This document shows, one piece after another, positions 9,035-17,119 of a DNA stretch of 64,000 nt. Position 1 is the stretch's first letter. Each line of letters opens with the position of its first letter. The notes under the pieces are model-generated. The model was not told the origin of the DNA. It saw only the letters and a program-made list of their open reading frames with translations, and made no database searches. The DNA comes from Kitasatospora sp. NBC_00240 (lineage in GTDB: Bacteria; Actinomycetota; Actinomycetes; Streptomycetales; Streptomycetaceae): assembly GCF_026342405.1 (NCBI RefSeq), contig NZ_JAPEMU010000001.1, positions 5,022,001 to 5,086,000 on the forward strand. The letters are read 5' to 3'. Both the position numbers and the translations under genes were made by a program.

Positions 9035-9206
9035 GATGTGTTCCCCCAGGGAGGTGGCAATGACGGTGTGTGGGTGAAGGTGACCGGCCCGCTCCTGCTG
9101 AGCGGAAGTGCGCCCCCCGGCTGCGCCGGTCTCGCTCTCCGTGCCCTTCTCTCCTGAAGACGTCCATCCCCGCCGGGGGTTGCAGGTGGGGTCAGAAGTT
9201 TTTTCG
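8978..9206 (-). repeat. 229-bp direct repeat, copy A (promoter, leader and signal peptide start)
   Basis: Matches 11442-11670 at a constant offset of 2,464 bp with seven mismatches by direct comparison (about 97% identity). It covers the upstream region, ribosome site and first 19 codons of the LAETG gene. The flanking coding sequence is much less similar, so the boundary of identity is sharp. Confidence 0.95.
9157..9183 (-). promoter_or_regulatory. Candidate ECF-sigma promoter of LAETG gene
   Basis: On the minus strand GCAACC (complement of 9178-9183) is followed after 15 nt by CGTCT. This resembles -35 and -10 elements of ECF-type promoters. The same pair is present in the paralogue at 11621-11647, but there it is inside the near-identical repeat, so its conservation carries little extra weight. 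It would give a leader of about 120 nt. Confidence 0.4.
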
Positions 9207-9242
9207 GGAGCTTCGCGAACCGCGCTCCGGGATACTGCCGGG

Positions 9243-10496
9243 ATGGTCGAACAGCAGCTCGTGGAGCAGACGGCGGCGGACTCCCCCGATCAGGACGGGC
9301 GCCGGTCGCTGCGCCGGGACGCCTCCCTCCCGGCCCTGCTCGCCGGGCTCGTCTGCATCGTCGTCTCGTTCTCGGGCCCGCTGGTGGTGGTCCTCGCGGC
9401 GGCCGCCGCCGGAAGGCTCGACCCGGCGCACACGGCCTCCTGGATCTGGTCGGTGTCCGTCGGCAGCGGCCTGAGCTGCCTGCTGCTCAGCTGGTGGACC
9501 CGCACCCCGGTGATCACCGCCTGGTCGACCCCGGGTGCGGCCCTGCTGGTGACCAGCCTCGGGGCCTACCCGTACCGGGAGGCGGTCGGCGCATTCCTGG
9601 TCAGCGGGGTGGTGGTCGCCCTGTTCGGGACCACCGGGCTGTTCGGGCGGCTGATCCGGGAGATCCCGGCCGGGATCGTGAACGCGATGCTCGCCGGGAT
9701 CCTGTTCTCTTTCGGCACCGGGATCTTCACCGCGCTGCACGGCGCGCCCGCCCTGGTGCTCGGCACCTTCGCGGCCTTCCTGCTCGCCAAGCGGCTGGCC
9801 CCCCGGTACGCCGTACCGGTCGCGCTGGTGGCGGGCGGGGTGCTGGCGGCGGTCACCGTCGGCCTGCCGCTCGACCTGGGCGACGCCGGCGGGCCGACCC
9901 GGCCGGTGCTCACCGCGCCGGCCTTCTCCTGGCCGTCCCTGGTCGGGCTCGCGCTGCCGCTCACCATCGTCGCGCTGGCCTCGCAGAACGCCCCCGGGCT
10001 CGGGGTGCTGCGGGCCTTCGGCTACCGGCCGGACGACCGGCTGCTGATCGGATCCACCGGCGGCCTCTCGGTGCTGCTGGCTCCCTTCGGCTCGCCGGGT
10101 ATCAACATCGCCGCCATCACCGCGGCGATCTGCGCCGGTCCGGAGAGCCACCCGGACCCGCGCCGCCGCTATGTGGCCGGCATGTCCGCCGGGGCGCTCT
10201 ACCTGGTGGTCGGCACCTTCGGCGGGGTGCTGGTCAGCCTGTTCGCCGGCCTGCCGAAGGAACTGGTCGCGGTGGTCGCCGGGGTCGCCCTGCTGGCCTC
10301 CCTGCAGGGCAGCCTGGCGGCCGCCGTGGCGGACGAGCAGGGCCGGGACGCCGCGGTGGTGACCTTCCTGGCGACGGCCTCCGGCATGGCGCTGTTCGGC
10401 ATCGGGTCGGCCTTCTGGGGCCTGCTGCTGGGGGTCGCGACGCATCTGCTGCTGCATGCCCGGCGGCCGTCGCCCGGCCGGAAGGCCGCGGCCTGA
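9243..10496 (+). CDS. benE: BenE-family benzoate/proton symporter
   Basis: 417 residues with about 11-12 membrane helices filling nearly the whole protein. Family landmarks include SWWTRTPVITAWSTPGAALL, EIPAGIVNAMLAGILFSFG and FGSPGINIAAITAAICAGPES. BenE proteins are proton-coupled uptake systems for benzoate and related aromatic acids; the substrate here is inferred from family. No benzoate catabolic gene is nearby. ATG at 9243 has the -10-like GATACT exactly 6 nt before it (9231-9236) and no ribosome site, suggesting a leaderless message. It is divergent from copy A and convergent with copy B of the surface-protein pair, so it sits between the two repeats. Confidence 0.88.
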   Translation: MVEQQLVEQTAADSPDQDGRRSLRRDASLPALLAGLVCIVVSFSGPLVVVLAAAAAGRLDPAHTASWIWSVSVGSGLSCLLLSWWTRTPVITAWSTPGAALLVTSLGAYPYREAVGAFLVSGVVVALFGTTGLFGRLIREIPAGIVNAMLAGILFSFGTGIFTALHGAPALVLGTFAAFLLAKRLAPRYAVPVALVAGGVLAAVTVGLPLDLGDAGGPTRPVLTAPAFSWPSLVGLALPLTIVALASQNAPGLGVLRAFGYRPDDRLLIGSTGGLSVLLAPFGSPGINIAAITAAICAGPESHPDPRRRYVAGMSAGALYLVVGTFGGVLVSLFAGLPKELVAVVAGVALLASLQGSLAAAVADEQGRDAAVVTFLATASGMALFGIGSAFWGLLLGVATHLLLHARRPSPGRKAAA

Positions 10497-10517
10497 GCGG
10501 CCCGCGCCCCGGTCGGA

Positions 10518-10579
10518 CACCGACGCCGCCGGGCGGTACCTCCCCGTGGCCAGGGAGGTACCGCCCGGCGGCGTCGGTG
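10518..10579. terminator. 27-bp perfect inverted repeat, bidirectional terminator
   Basis: Arms 10518-10544 and 10553-10579 are exact reverse complements over 27 bp, with an 8-nt loop CGTGGCCA. It lies 21 bp after the benE stop and ends 5 bp before the stop of the convergent surface-protein gene. This is unusually long for an intrinsic terminator. Confidence 0.85.
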
Positions 10580-10583
10580 CTGG

Positions 10584-11498
10584 TCAGGCCCGGGTGCGGC
10601 GGCGACGGACGACGACCATGACACCGGCGCCGAGGGCGAGGAAGGCGGCGGCCGAGCCGGCCAGGAAGCCGTTCGGGCTGCTCGCACCGGTCTGCGCGAG
10701 CTCCGTGGCGGGCGCGGTGGCGGCCGGGGTGTCGGTGGCGGCACCGGCGGCGGGCCCGGTGGGGGTCGCGGCCGCCGCGGTGGAGTCGGCGCCGGGCTTG
10801 GCGGTCACCGGGGCGGCGGGCTTGGCCGCGGTGCCGGGCTTGGCCGGAGCGGTGGAGGGGGCCGCCTTCGGGTGGGTGACCTTGACGGTGCGCAGGTCCG
10901 AGTGGCCGGAGGCCTGGGAGTCAAAGGCGAAGGCGTCGGTCACCAGGGTGAGCTCGGTCTGGTTCTGCGGGGACGCGGGGGAGAGGGCGACCCGGAAGAG
11001 GAAGTTGGCCGTCTGGCCGTGGGCGATCGGCTGCGCCAGGGCGGCCGTGTCGGCGTCGATCGTCGGACCGCAGCCCGGCATGTTCGCCAGCCGCTGCCAC
11101 TTGCCGCCTCGCATCACCTCGACGGTGACGTCCTTGCTCCGCACGGCGGCGCCCTTGGAGACCTTCAGGCCGAAGTTGGGGTAGGCCTTCTTGTAGTCGG
11201 TGGTGGAGGTGTTGGCCATCGACACCCCGTACTCGGCCCAGCTGCCGTCGGCCGCGACGGTCGCGGACTCGAAGGGCCGGAACTCGCCGTCCGGGCCGAC
11301 CTTCGTCTGGCCGGTGGGGTCGGTGTAGACCTCGCGGGGGCCGCTGAAGCGGTCGTCGTTGCAGGCCCAGGAGGACTCGGCGCCGATGAGCTGGACGCCG
11401 CCGGTGAGCAGGACGGTGGCGGCCAGGGCGGCGGCCTTGCCGCGGCGGGAGAGCGACGGGACGTTCTTCGTGAATGCGTAGATACCGGACGCGCGCAT
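10584..11498 (-). CDS. Sortase-anchored (LAQTG) cell-surface protein, copy B
   Basis: 304 residues. A signal peptide with cleavage near SSWA-C (about residue 44) is followed by a mature domain with several Cys and motifs such as STTDYKKAYPNFGLKVSKG, an Ala/Pro/Thr stalk, then LAQTG (about 267-271), a membrane helix and RRRRTRA. This is a class E sortase sorting signal. ATG at 11498 is supported by GGGGGAA upstream and by exact alignment with the start of the paralogue at 9034. The two genes flank benE in the same orientation. The exposed domain, probably immunoglobulin-like or beta-sandwich, has no recognised activity. Confidence 0.85.
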   Translation of the reverse strand: MRASGIYAFTKNVPSLSRRGKAAALAATVLLTGGVQLIGAESSWACNDDRFSGPREVYTDPTGQTKVGPDGEFRPFESATVAADGSWAEYGVSMANTSTTDYKKAYPNFGLKVSKGAAVRSKDVTVEVMRGGKWQRLANMPGCGPTIDADTAALAQPIAHGQTANFLFRVALSPASPQNQTELTLVTDAFAFDSQASGHSDLRTVKVTHPKAAPSTAPAKPGTAAKPAAPVTAKPGADSTAAAATPTGPAAGAATDTPAATAPATELAQTGASSPNGFLAGSAAAFLALGAGVMVVVRRRRTRA

Positions 11499-11670
11499 GA
11501 CGTGTTCCCCCAGGGAGATGGCAATGACGGTGTGTGGGTGAAGGTGACCGGCCCGCTCCTGCTGAGCGGAAGTGCGCCCCCCGGCTGCGCCGGTCTCGCT
11601 CTCCGTGCCCTTCTCTCCTAAAGACGTCCATCCCCGCCGGGGGTTGCAGGTGAGTTCAGAAGTTTTTCCG
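11442..11670 (-). repeat. 229-bp direct repeat, copy B
   Basis: Second copy of the 8978-9206 element, same orientation, seven mismatches. It includes the candidate ECF promoter (11621-11647), leader and signal-peptide start of the LAQTG gene. Confidence 0.95.
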
Positions 11671-11960
11671 GAGCCGTGCTCCGGGCCCGCGACGGCCCGG
11701 TCCGCGCCCGTTCGGGCAGGTTCGCACAGCGGGTTCGCGGCGGGGGCGCAGCCGGTTCGCGGCCGGGGCCGGTGGGCGGCAGGAGCGCACCGCATCGGCC
11801 CGATGCCCCATTCATTGGGATGTATGGAATGAGATGGATCTTCGGCCACTCCAGTGACATTGGGTTCTTCCAGGAGGGGACCGGCGCTTCCGAGGGGTAC
11901 GTCTTGGCGACCCCCACCCGAGCGCCCGCCGGGTGACCGGATCCCTTAGGACGCACTCGT
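11671..11960. other. Intergenic region upstream of M64 peptidase
   Basis: 290 bp with no credible gene. The part 11800-11880 is noticeably lower in GC than its surroundings and may hold promoters for both divergent genes. TAGGAC at 11947-11952, 8 nt before the ATG at 11961, is the likely -10 of the peptidase gene. Confidence 0.45.
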
Positions 11961-13187
11961 ATGCCGCCTGGCACCCCTGGCCGGCTCGTCCGGAGTCTGG
12001 CCGCGCTCGTCCTGCTGTCCACCGCCGTGCTCCCGGCCGCCCTGGAGCTGGCCGGCCCGGCGCCCTTCGGCGCGATCGGAGCCGGTGCCCCGGCCGACCG
12101 CGCGGTGCCGCCGCACGCGGTCAAACGGGCCGACCTCCGGGCCGTCGGCGCCGCCCCGACCGTCGACATACGCCGTACCGGGGACCCGGCCAACCGGATC
12201 ACCCTCGTCCTGCTCGGCGACGGCTACACCGCCCCGGAGCAGGAGCTGTTCCGTGAGCAGGCGGACCGGGCCTGGAAGGCGCTGATGGAGATCGAGCCGT
12301 TCCGCAGCTACCAGGGCTTCTTCAACATACGGCGGGTCGAGGTCGTCTCCCCGGTGTCCGGCATCGCCGAGAGCGAGAGCCACGACCAGCGCGGCGACAC
12401 CCCGCTGGGCATGCACTTCTGGTGCGACGGCACCGCCCGGCTGCTCTGCGCGGACGAGAGCGCCACCGCCCGCTACGCCGGGGACGGCGACGGCCCGCAG
12501 TACCTGATCGCGCTGGCGAACTCCACCGAGTACGGCGGCGCCGGCGGCACCGGGGTGACCACCCTCGCCGGCGGCAGTCCCGACGCCGGCCGGATCATCC
12601 AGCACGAGATCGGGCACACCGTCGGCGACCTCGGCGACGAGTACGACAGCGCCCCCGACGACGCCGACTACCCCAACCTGGCCACCGAGAACGCCGACGA
12701 GATGCGGCGCAAGCAGGTCAAGTGGTGGCGCTGGCTGGGCGTCCAGTCGCCGGACGGCAGCGGGACGGTCGGCGCGTACCGCAGCGCCAACGGCATCTAC
12801 CGGCCCACCCCCGACTCGGTGATGCGCACCCTGGGCGGCACCTACAACCTGCCCTCCCGGGAGGCGATCATCGAGCAGATCTACCGCCGGGTGGCGCCCA
12901 CGGACAGCCCGCTGCCGCCGGCCGGCGAGGTCGACGGCCGGCCCCGCCTGGAGGTCCGTCCGCTGCCGCTGAACGGTGCCCGGCAACTGCAGGTCGACTG
13001 GCGGGTCGACGGCGTGCCGGTGCAGCCCGCCGACCGCGGCTCGCTGGACACCGCCACGCTGAGCCTGCCGCCCGGGCACACCGCCACCGTCACGGCGGTG
13101 GTCCGGGACACCACGGACTGGGTGCGGGACGAGGCCTTCCGGGACCGCTACATGACGCGCACGGTGACCTGGACGGTCAAGGGCTGA
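11961..13187 (+). CDS. Secreted M64-family (IgA peptidase-like) zinc metallopeptidase
   Basis: 408 residues. A signal peptide (about 1-30) leads into a zinc-peptidase domain starting VLLGDGYTAPEQ, typical of M64. The zinc motif is HEIGHTVGDLGDEYD: His215, Glu216, His219, with LGDEY following as in the family signature. The C-terminal 120 residues look like a small beta-sandwich. The founding member is a clostridial IgA protease, but Streptomyces homologues are presumably general exoproteases. The start is supported by TAGGAC 8 nt upstream (leaderless). Confidence 0.88.
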   Translation: MPPGTPGRLVRSLAALVLLSTAVLPAALELAGPAPFGAIGAGAPADRAVPPHAVKRADLRAVGAAPTVDIRRTGDPANRITLVLLGDGYTAPEQELFREQADRAWKALMEIEPFRSYQGFFNIRRVEVVSPVSGIAESESHDQRGDTPLGMHFWCDGTARLLCADESATARYAGDGDGPQYLIALANSTEYGGAGGTGVTTLAGGSPDAGRIIQHEIGHTVGDLGDEYDSAPDDADYPNLATENADEMRRKQVKWWRWLGVQSPDGSGTVGAYRSANGIYRPTPDSVMRTLGGTYNLPSREAIIEQIYRRVAPTDSPLPPAGEVDGRPRLEVRPLPLNGARQLQVDWRVDGVPVQPADRGSLDTATLSLPPGHTATVTAVVRDTTDWVRDEAFRDRYMTRTVTWTVKG

Positions 13188-13337
13188 CCACCGGGCCGCT
13201 CCGCCCGTGCCCGGGCGGGCGCCGGGCGGGCCCACCGGCGGGGCCGGCGGGGGCGACCGGCGGCCGGGTACCGGGATCCTTCGTGCCCGGACCCCGGGGT
13301 CGGGTTCGGAAGGCGGGATGACTAACCTGGCCCCACT

Positions 13338-14753
13338 ATGAGCGTGGACCCTGCCAGAACCGCCCGCCCGCTGTCCGTACCCGGTCCCAGGATCACCACC
13401 GCCGCCCCGCTGCCGCCGGCCACCGCCGCCCCGCCCGGCGGACGCGCCGCCTGGGCGGCCTGGTCGATCGGCGTCAGCGCGTACTTCCTGGCGGTGATCC
13501 ACCGGACCAGCCTCGGGGTGGCCGGCCTGGACGCGGCCGAGCGCTTCGGCATCGGGGCCTCCGCGCTGTCCACCTTCTCCATCCTGCAGGTGCTGGTCTA
13601 CGCGGCGATGCAGATCCCGGTCGGCCTGCTGATCGACCGGCACGGGCCGCGCAAGGTCCTGCTGACCGGCGTACTGCTGCTCAGCGCCGGGCAGCTCGCC
13701 TTCGCCTTCAGCTCCTCCTTCGCCCCCGCGCTGGCCTCCCGGGCGGTGCTGGGCTGCGGCGACGCGATGACCTTCATCGCCGTCCTGCGGATCGCCGCCC
13801 GCTGGTTCCCGGCCGCGAAGAACCCGCTGGTGACGCAGTTGACCGGGCTGGCCGGGATGGGCGGCAACCTGGTCACCACCGTGGTCCTGGCCCAGGCCCT
13901 GCACAGCGAGGGCTGGCAGGCCACCTTCACCACCACCGCGCTGCTCGGGATCGGGGTGGCCGCCCTGCTGGCGCTGTTCCTACGGGAGGCGCCGCCCGCC
14001 ACCGTCGCCGCAGCAGGGCCCGCCGCGGCGACGGTGGCGGACCTGCCCTTCGTACCGGCCGTGGCGAACCTCCCCGCCGCCCCCGCGGCGGAGCCGCCCG
14101 CCGCCCCGCGACCGTCCGTACGGTCGCAGATCCGGGACTCCTGGCAGGAGCCGGGCACCAGGCTCGGGCTGTGGGTCCACTTCACCACCCAGTTCCCCGC
14201 CAACGCCTTCGGCCTGCTCTGGGGGCTTCCCTACCTGGTCGAGGGCCAGGGCATGAGCCGCGGCCAGGCCGGCGGGATGCTGACCCTGCTGGTCTTCAGC
14301 AACATGGTCTTCGGGCTGCTCTTCGGCCGGCTGCTCTCCCGGACGACGAGGGCCCGGATGCCGATCACGCTCTCGGTGATAGCCGTCACCGGCGCCGGCT
14401 GGGCCGTCGCCCTGGCCTGGCCCGGCGCCCACCCGCCGACCGCCCTGCTGGTCGGCCTGATCCTGCTGATGGGCAGCAACGGCCCGGCCTCACTGGTCGG
14501 CCTCGACTACGCCCGGGCCCACAACCCGGTCGGGCGGCTCGGCACCGCCTCCGGCATCGCCAACATGGGCGGCTTCATCGGGACGATGGTCACCTTGTTC
14601 GGCATCGGCGTCCTGCTCGACGCGCTCTCCCCGGCCGGGGCCGGCAGCTACTCGGCGGAGGCCTACCGCTGGGCCTTCTGCTGGATGTACGTCCCGCTGG
14701 CGGCCGGCACCCTGATGATCCTGAGGCTGCGGCGGAAGGTCGTGGCGGCCTGA
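13338..14753 (+). CDS. Major facilitator superfamily transporter
   Basis: 471 residues with about 12 membrane helices in two halves separated by a cytoplasmic Pro/Ala-rich loop (about 215-265). After helix 2 there is GLLIDRHGPRKVLL, a form of the MFS A-motif. The first cytoplasmic stretch is Pro-rich. Nitrate/nitrite-type and sugar-phosphate-type MFS exchangers share features such as VIHRTSLGVAGLDAAERFG, but the substrate cannot be assigned. TAACCT (13323-13328) lies 9 nt before the ATG, so the message may be leaderless. A hairpin follows the gene. Confidence 0.82.
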   Translation: MSVDPARTARPLSVPGPRITTAAPLPPATAAPPGGRAAWAAWSIGVSAYFLAVIHRTSLGVAGLDAAERFGIGASALSTFSILQVLVYAAMQIPVGLLIDRHGPRKVLLTGVLLLSAGQLAFAFSSSFAPALASRAVLGCGDAMTFIAVLRIAARWFPAAKNPLVTQLTGLAGMGGNLVTTVVLAQALHSEGWQATFTTTALLGIGVAALLALFLREAPPATVAAAGPAAATVADLPFVPAVANLPAAPAAEPPAAPRPSVRSQIRDSWQEPGTRLGLWVHFTTQFPANAFGLLWGLPYLVEGQGMSRGQAGGMLTLLVFSNMVFGLLFGRLLSRTTRARMPITLSVIAVTGAGWAVALAWPGAHPPTALLVGLILLMGSNGPASLVGLDYARAHNPVGRLGTASGIANMGGFIGTMVTLFGIGVLLDALSPAGAGSYSAEAYRWAFCWMYVPLAAGTLMILRLRRKVVAA

Positions 14754-14757
14754 CGAC

Positions 14758-14785
14758 TCGTTCGGGCCGGGTCCGGCCCGAACGA
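14758..14785 (+). terminator. Terminator hairpin after MFS gene
   Basis: Arms TCGTTCGGGCCGG (14758-14770) and CCGGCCCGAACGA (14773-14785) are perfect 13-bp complements around GT. It follows the stop codon by 5 bp. Confidence 0.7.
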
Positions 14786-15062
14786 AGGGGGGCGGCCCGG
14801 CCGGGCGCGGTCACTCGTCCCCGGGGTCCTCGTCCAGTGCCCGCATCAGCTCCGCGATCTGCCGGGCGGTGCCGTGGGCGCGCGCCTCGTGCCGCTGCAT
14901 CTCCACCATCAGGACTGCCGAACGGGTGAGGTACTGGTGCCGAGGGCCCGTACGGGAGCGCGAGGTGCGCCACCCCGCGCGCGGCCGGCCGGATGCCCCG
15001 GGCCGCCGGCCGCCCCGGACCGGCAGGCCGACCGGGGGCGTCGGTCTCGGCGGGTGACGGGG
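14786..15062. other. Intergenic region with a possible gene remnant
   Basis: On the minus strand 14814-14912 reads a 32-codon frame MVEMQRHEARAHGTARQIAE... ending DEDPGDE. It is helical in character and the frame stays open upstream (…RHQYLTRSAVL) but no upstream start codon or ribosome site was found. It could be a remnant of a small gene. The rest of the interval shows nothing. Confidence 0.3.
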
Positions 15063-15884
15063 TCAGGGAGTCACGGCGAAGTTGGCCAGGATCCGGGCGG
15101 CCAGCTCCTCGTCGCCCTCGGTCTTCACCGGGCCGGGCCGGCCGCGACCGCAGGCGAGCCGGACGTAGGTCTCCCAGCCGAGGGTGAACTGCACGTCGGG
15201 GGCGAGGCTGATGCTGTCGTCGACCGAGCCGTGGCCGGCGGCGTCCACCCGTACGGTGCGCAGGAACTCGACCGGGCCGGTCACGTCGAAGCCGACCGTG
15301 CTGCCGGCCGGTGCGCCGGCCAGCTTGGCGACGGCCTTGGGCAGCGCGGCGACCAGATGGTCACGGGAGATCAGGGCGGCGGCGGAGTCCAGGTTCCCGG
15401 GCTCGCCGAGGGCCCGCCGCAGGTCCTGCTCGTGCACCCAGACGTCGAAGACCCGCAGGCGCAGCAGCTCGTGGTACGGGAGGTCGCGGGTGAAGGGGCC
15501 GGCCGGCCAGCGGACCGGGTCGGTGGGTTCGTGGCGGGCCGTGCGCAGGGCGCGCGAGCGGCGGATGATCGTGTACTCCAGCTCGCCGGTCATCTCGGGC
15601 GAGGTGTGGCAGCGGCGCTTGTCGACCGGCAGTTCCATGTACCGGGTGAACTCGTCGGTGACGTGCCGCAGGTCGCTCGGCAGCGAGTGGATCGGGCGCG
15701 GGTCGCCGAGGAGTTCGGACTCGAACGCGATGACGTGCGAGACGACGTCGCGGACGGACCAGCCGGGGCATTCGGTCGCCCGGTTCCAGGCGTCGGCGGG
15801 CAGCGGAGCCACCAGCTCCGATATCGACTCGATGGACTGCGTCCACGCATCGGTGTAAGCCTGCACGGTCTGGTTGTCCGTCAC
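15063..15884 (-). CDS. Mycothiol-dependent maleylpyruvate-isomerase-family protein (DinB fold)
   Basis: 273 residues of the actinobacterial maleylpyruvate isomerase family. The N-terminal DinB-like four-helix bundle has the typical CPGWSVRDVVSHVIAFE, whose His is a metal ligand, and a later VWVHEQDLRRALG carrying further ligands. The C-terminal part resembles the SCP2-like lobe of these proteins. Members use mycothiol as thiol cofactor in isomerase or transferase reactions; the substrate here is unknown. It is divergent from the nitrilase-family gene at 16040. Confidence 0.83.
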   Translation of the reverse strand: MTDNQTVQAYTDAWTQSIESISELVAPLPADAWNRATECPGWSVRDVVSHVIAFESELLGDPRPIHSLPSDLRHVTDEFTRYMELPVDKRRCHTSPEMTGELEYTIIRRSRALRTARHEPTDPVRWPAGPFTRDLPYHELLRLRVFDVWVHEQDLRRALGEPGNLDSAAALISRDHLVAALPKAVAKLAGAPAGSTVGFDVTGPVEFLRTVRVDAAGHGSVDDSISLAPDVQFTLGWETYVRLACGRGRPGPVKTEGDEELAARILANFAVTP

Positions 15885-16039
15885 GGGAATCTCCGGCCCT
15901 CCGTCAGCTGCTGGGCGCGCGTGCCCAGGAATGGCGGAAGACGGTAACGGCGGCTTCCGGGCGCACGCGCTAACCGCACGTTACGCTGCCTGGAGAGAGC
16001 AGGGCAGCGCTTTCGGGTGACGATCGTAGGACTCTTGCC

Positions 16040-16852
16040 GTGGACGGTGGTACTGTGCGCGCTTCATTGATCCAACTCTCGGTCTCCGACACCGAGCCCG
16101 CCGACGAGCGGCGGGCCCGGGCGGCCGCCCTGGTACGGGCCCAGGAGGGCGCCGACCTGGTCGTCCTGCCGGAGCTCTGGCCGCTCGGCGGCTTCGCTTA
16201 CGACACCTGGTCGGCCGGTGCCGAGCCGCTCGACGGGCCGACCTCCGACGTGATGGCGGCCGCCGCCAGGGCCGCCGGGGTGTGGCTGCACGCGGGTTCG
16301 ATCGTGGAGCGGGACCCGGACGGGCCGATCTACAACACCTCGCTGGTCTTCGCCCCCGACGGCGAGCTGGTGCACACCTACCGCAAGATCCACCGCTTCG
16401 GCTTCGACAGCGGCGAGGCGGTGGTGATGGGCGCGGGGCAGGAGATCGTCACCGCCGGCACCGACTTCGGCGTGCTGGGCCTGGCCACCTGTTACGACCT
16501 GCGCTTCCCCGAGCTGTTCCGGGCGCTGCTGGACGCCGGCGCCGAACTGCTGGTGGTGCCCGCCGCCTGGCCGGCGCGCCGCCGCGAGCACTGGACCCTG
16601 CTGAACCGGGCCAGGGCGGTCGAGGAGCAGGCCTTCGTGCTGGCCTGCAACACCGCCGGGACGCACGGCGGGGTCGAGCAGGCGGGCCACAGCATCGTGG
16701 TGGACCCGTGGGGCCGGGTGCTGGCCGAGGCGGGGGACGGCGAGGAGGTCCTCACGGTGGAGTTCGACCCGGCCGAGGTGGCCAAGGCCCGGGCCGAGTT
16801 CCCGGTGCTGCGCGACCGGCTGCTGGGGATCCCGGCGCCGGTGCAGCGCTGA
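16040..16852 (+). CDS. Nitrilase-superfamily carbon-nitrogen hydrolase (omega-amidase-like)
   Basis: 270 residues with the Glu-Lys-Cys triad: Glu in LPELWP (about 44), Lys in YRKIHRFGF (about 116) and Cys in ATCYDLRFPE (about 151). LRFPELFRALLDAGAELLVVPAAWP is typical of omega-amidase/Nit2-like amidohydrolases, which hydrolyse small amides. Substrate unknown. GTG at 16040 is supported by TAGGAC 7 nt upstream (16027-16032), a leaderless arrangement; GTG at 16055 is in frame and possible. Confidence 0.87.
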   Translation: MDGGTVRASLIQLSVSDTEPADERRARAAALVRAQEGADLVVLPELWPLGGFAYDTWSAGAEPLDGPTSDVMAAAARAAGVWLHAGSIVERDPDGPIYNTSLVFAPDGELVHTYRKIHRFGFDSGEAVVMGAGQEIVTAGTDFGVLGLATCYDLRFPELFRALLDAGAELLVVPAAWPARRREHWTLLNRARAVEEQAFVLACNTAGTHGGVEQAGHSIVVDPWGRVLAEAGDGEEVLTVEFDPAEVAKARAEFPVLRDRLLGIPAPVQR

Positions 16853-16929
16853 CGGCCCGGCCGACCCCGGCACCCGGCGGGCCACCGGTGCCCCCCGCGC
16901 CCGGCCCGGCCCGGCCACTACCCTGCCCC

Positions 16930-17002
16930 GCACCCCCCGGGCTCCACGCACCCCCGGGCTTCACGCACCCCCCCGGGCTTCACGCACCCCCCCGGGCTCC
17001 GC
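16930..17002. repeat. Short tandem repeat, four units of 17-19 bp
   Basis: Four consecutive units of the type GCACCCCCCGGGCTTCAC differ in the length of the C run and in one T/C. They lie between the amidohydrolase and GntR genes, outside coding sequence. The varying C-run suggests slippage. Confidence 0.85.
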
Positions 17003-17119
17003 GCGGGCCCGGGGATGCGGCGGCCGGTATTCCGCTGTTGCTCCTCTGTGCACCGCATGGGCAAGTTTGAGAAGATGAGCGGCCGTCGTTCCAGTCCTGC
17101 CGGGGAGGAGGTCGCACGC

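Noticed and set aside
14814..14912. 32-codon peptide frame MVEMQRHEARAHG...
   Set aside because: No ribosome site and too short to judge; kept only as a possible remnant in the intergenic entry.
16930..17002. CRISPR-like spacing of repeats
   Set aside because: Units abut each other without unique spacers and no cas gene is in the window.
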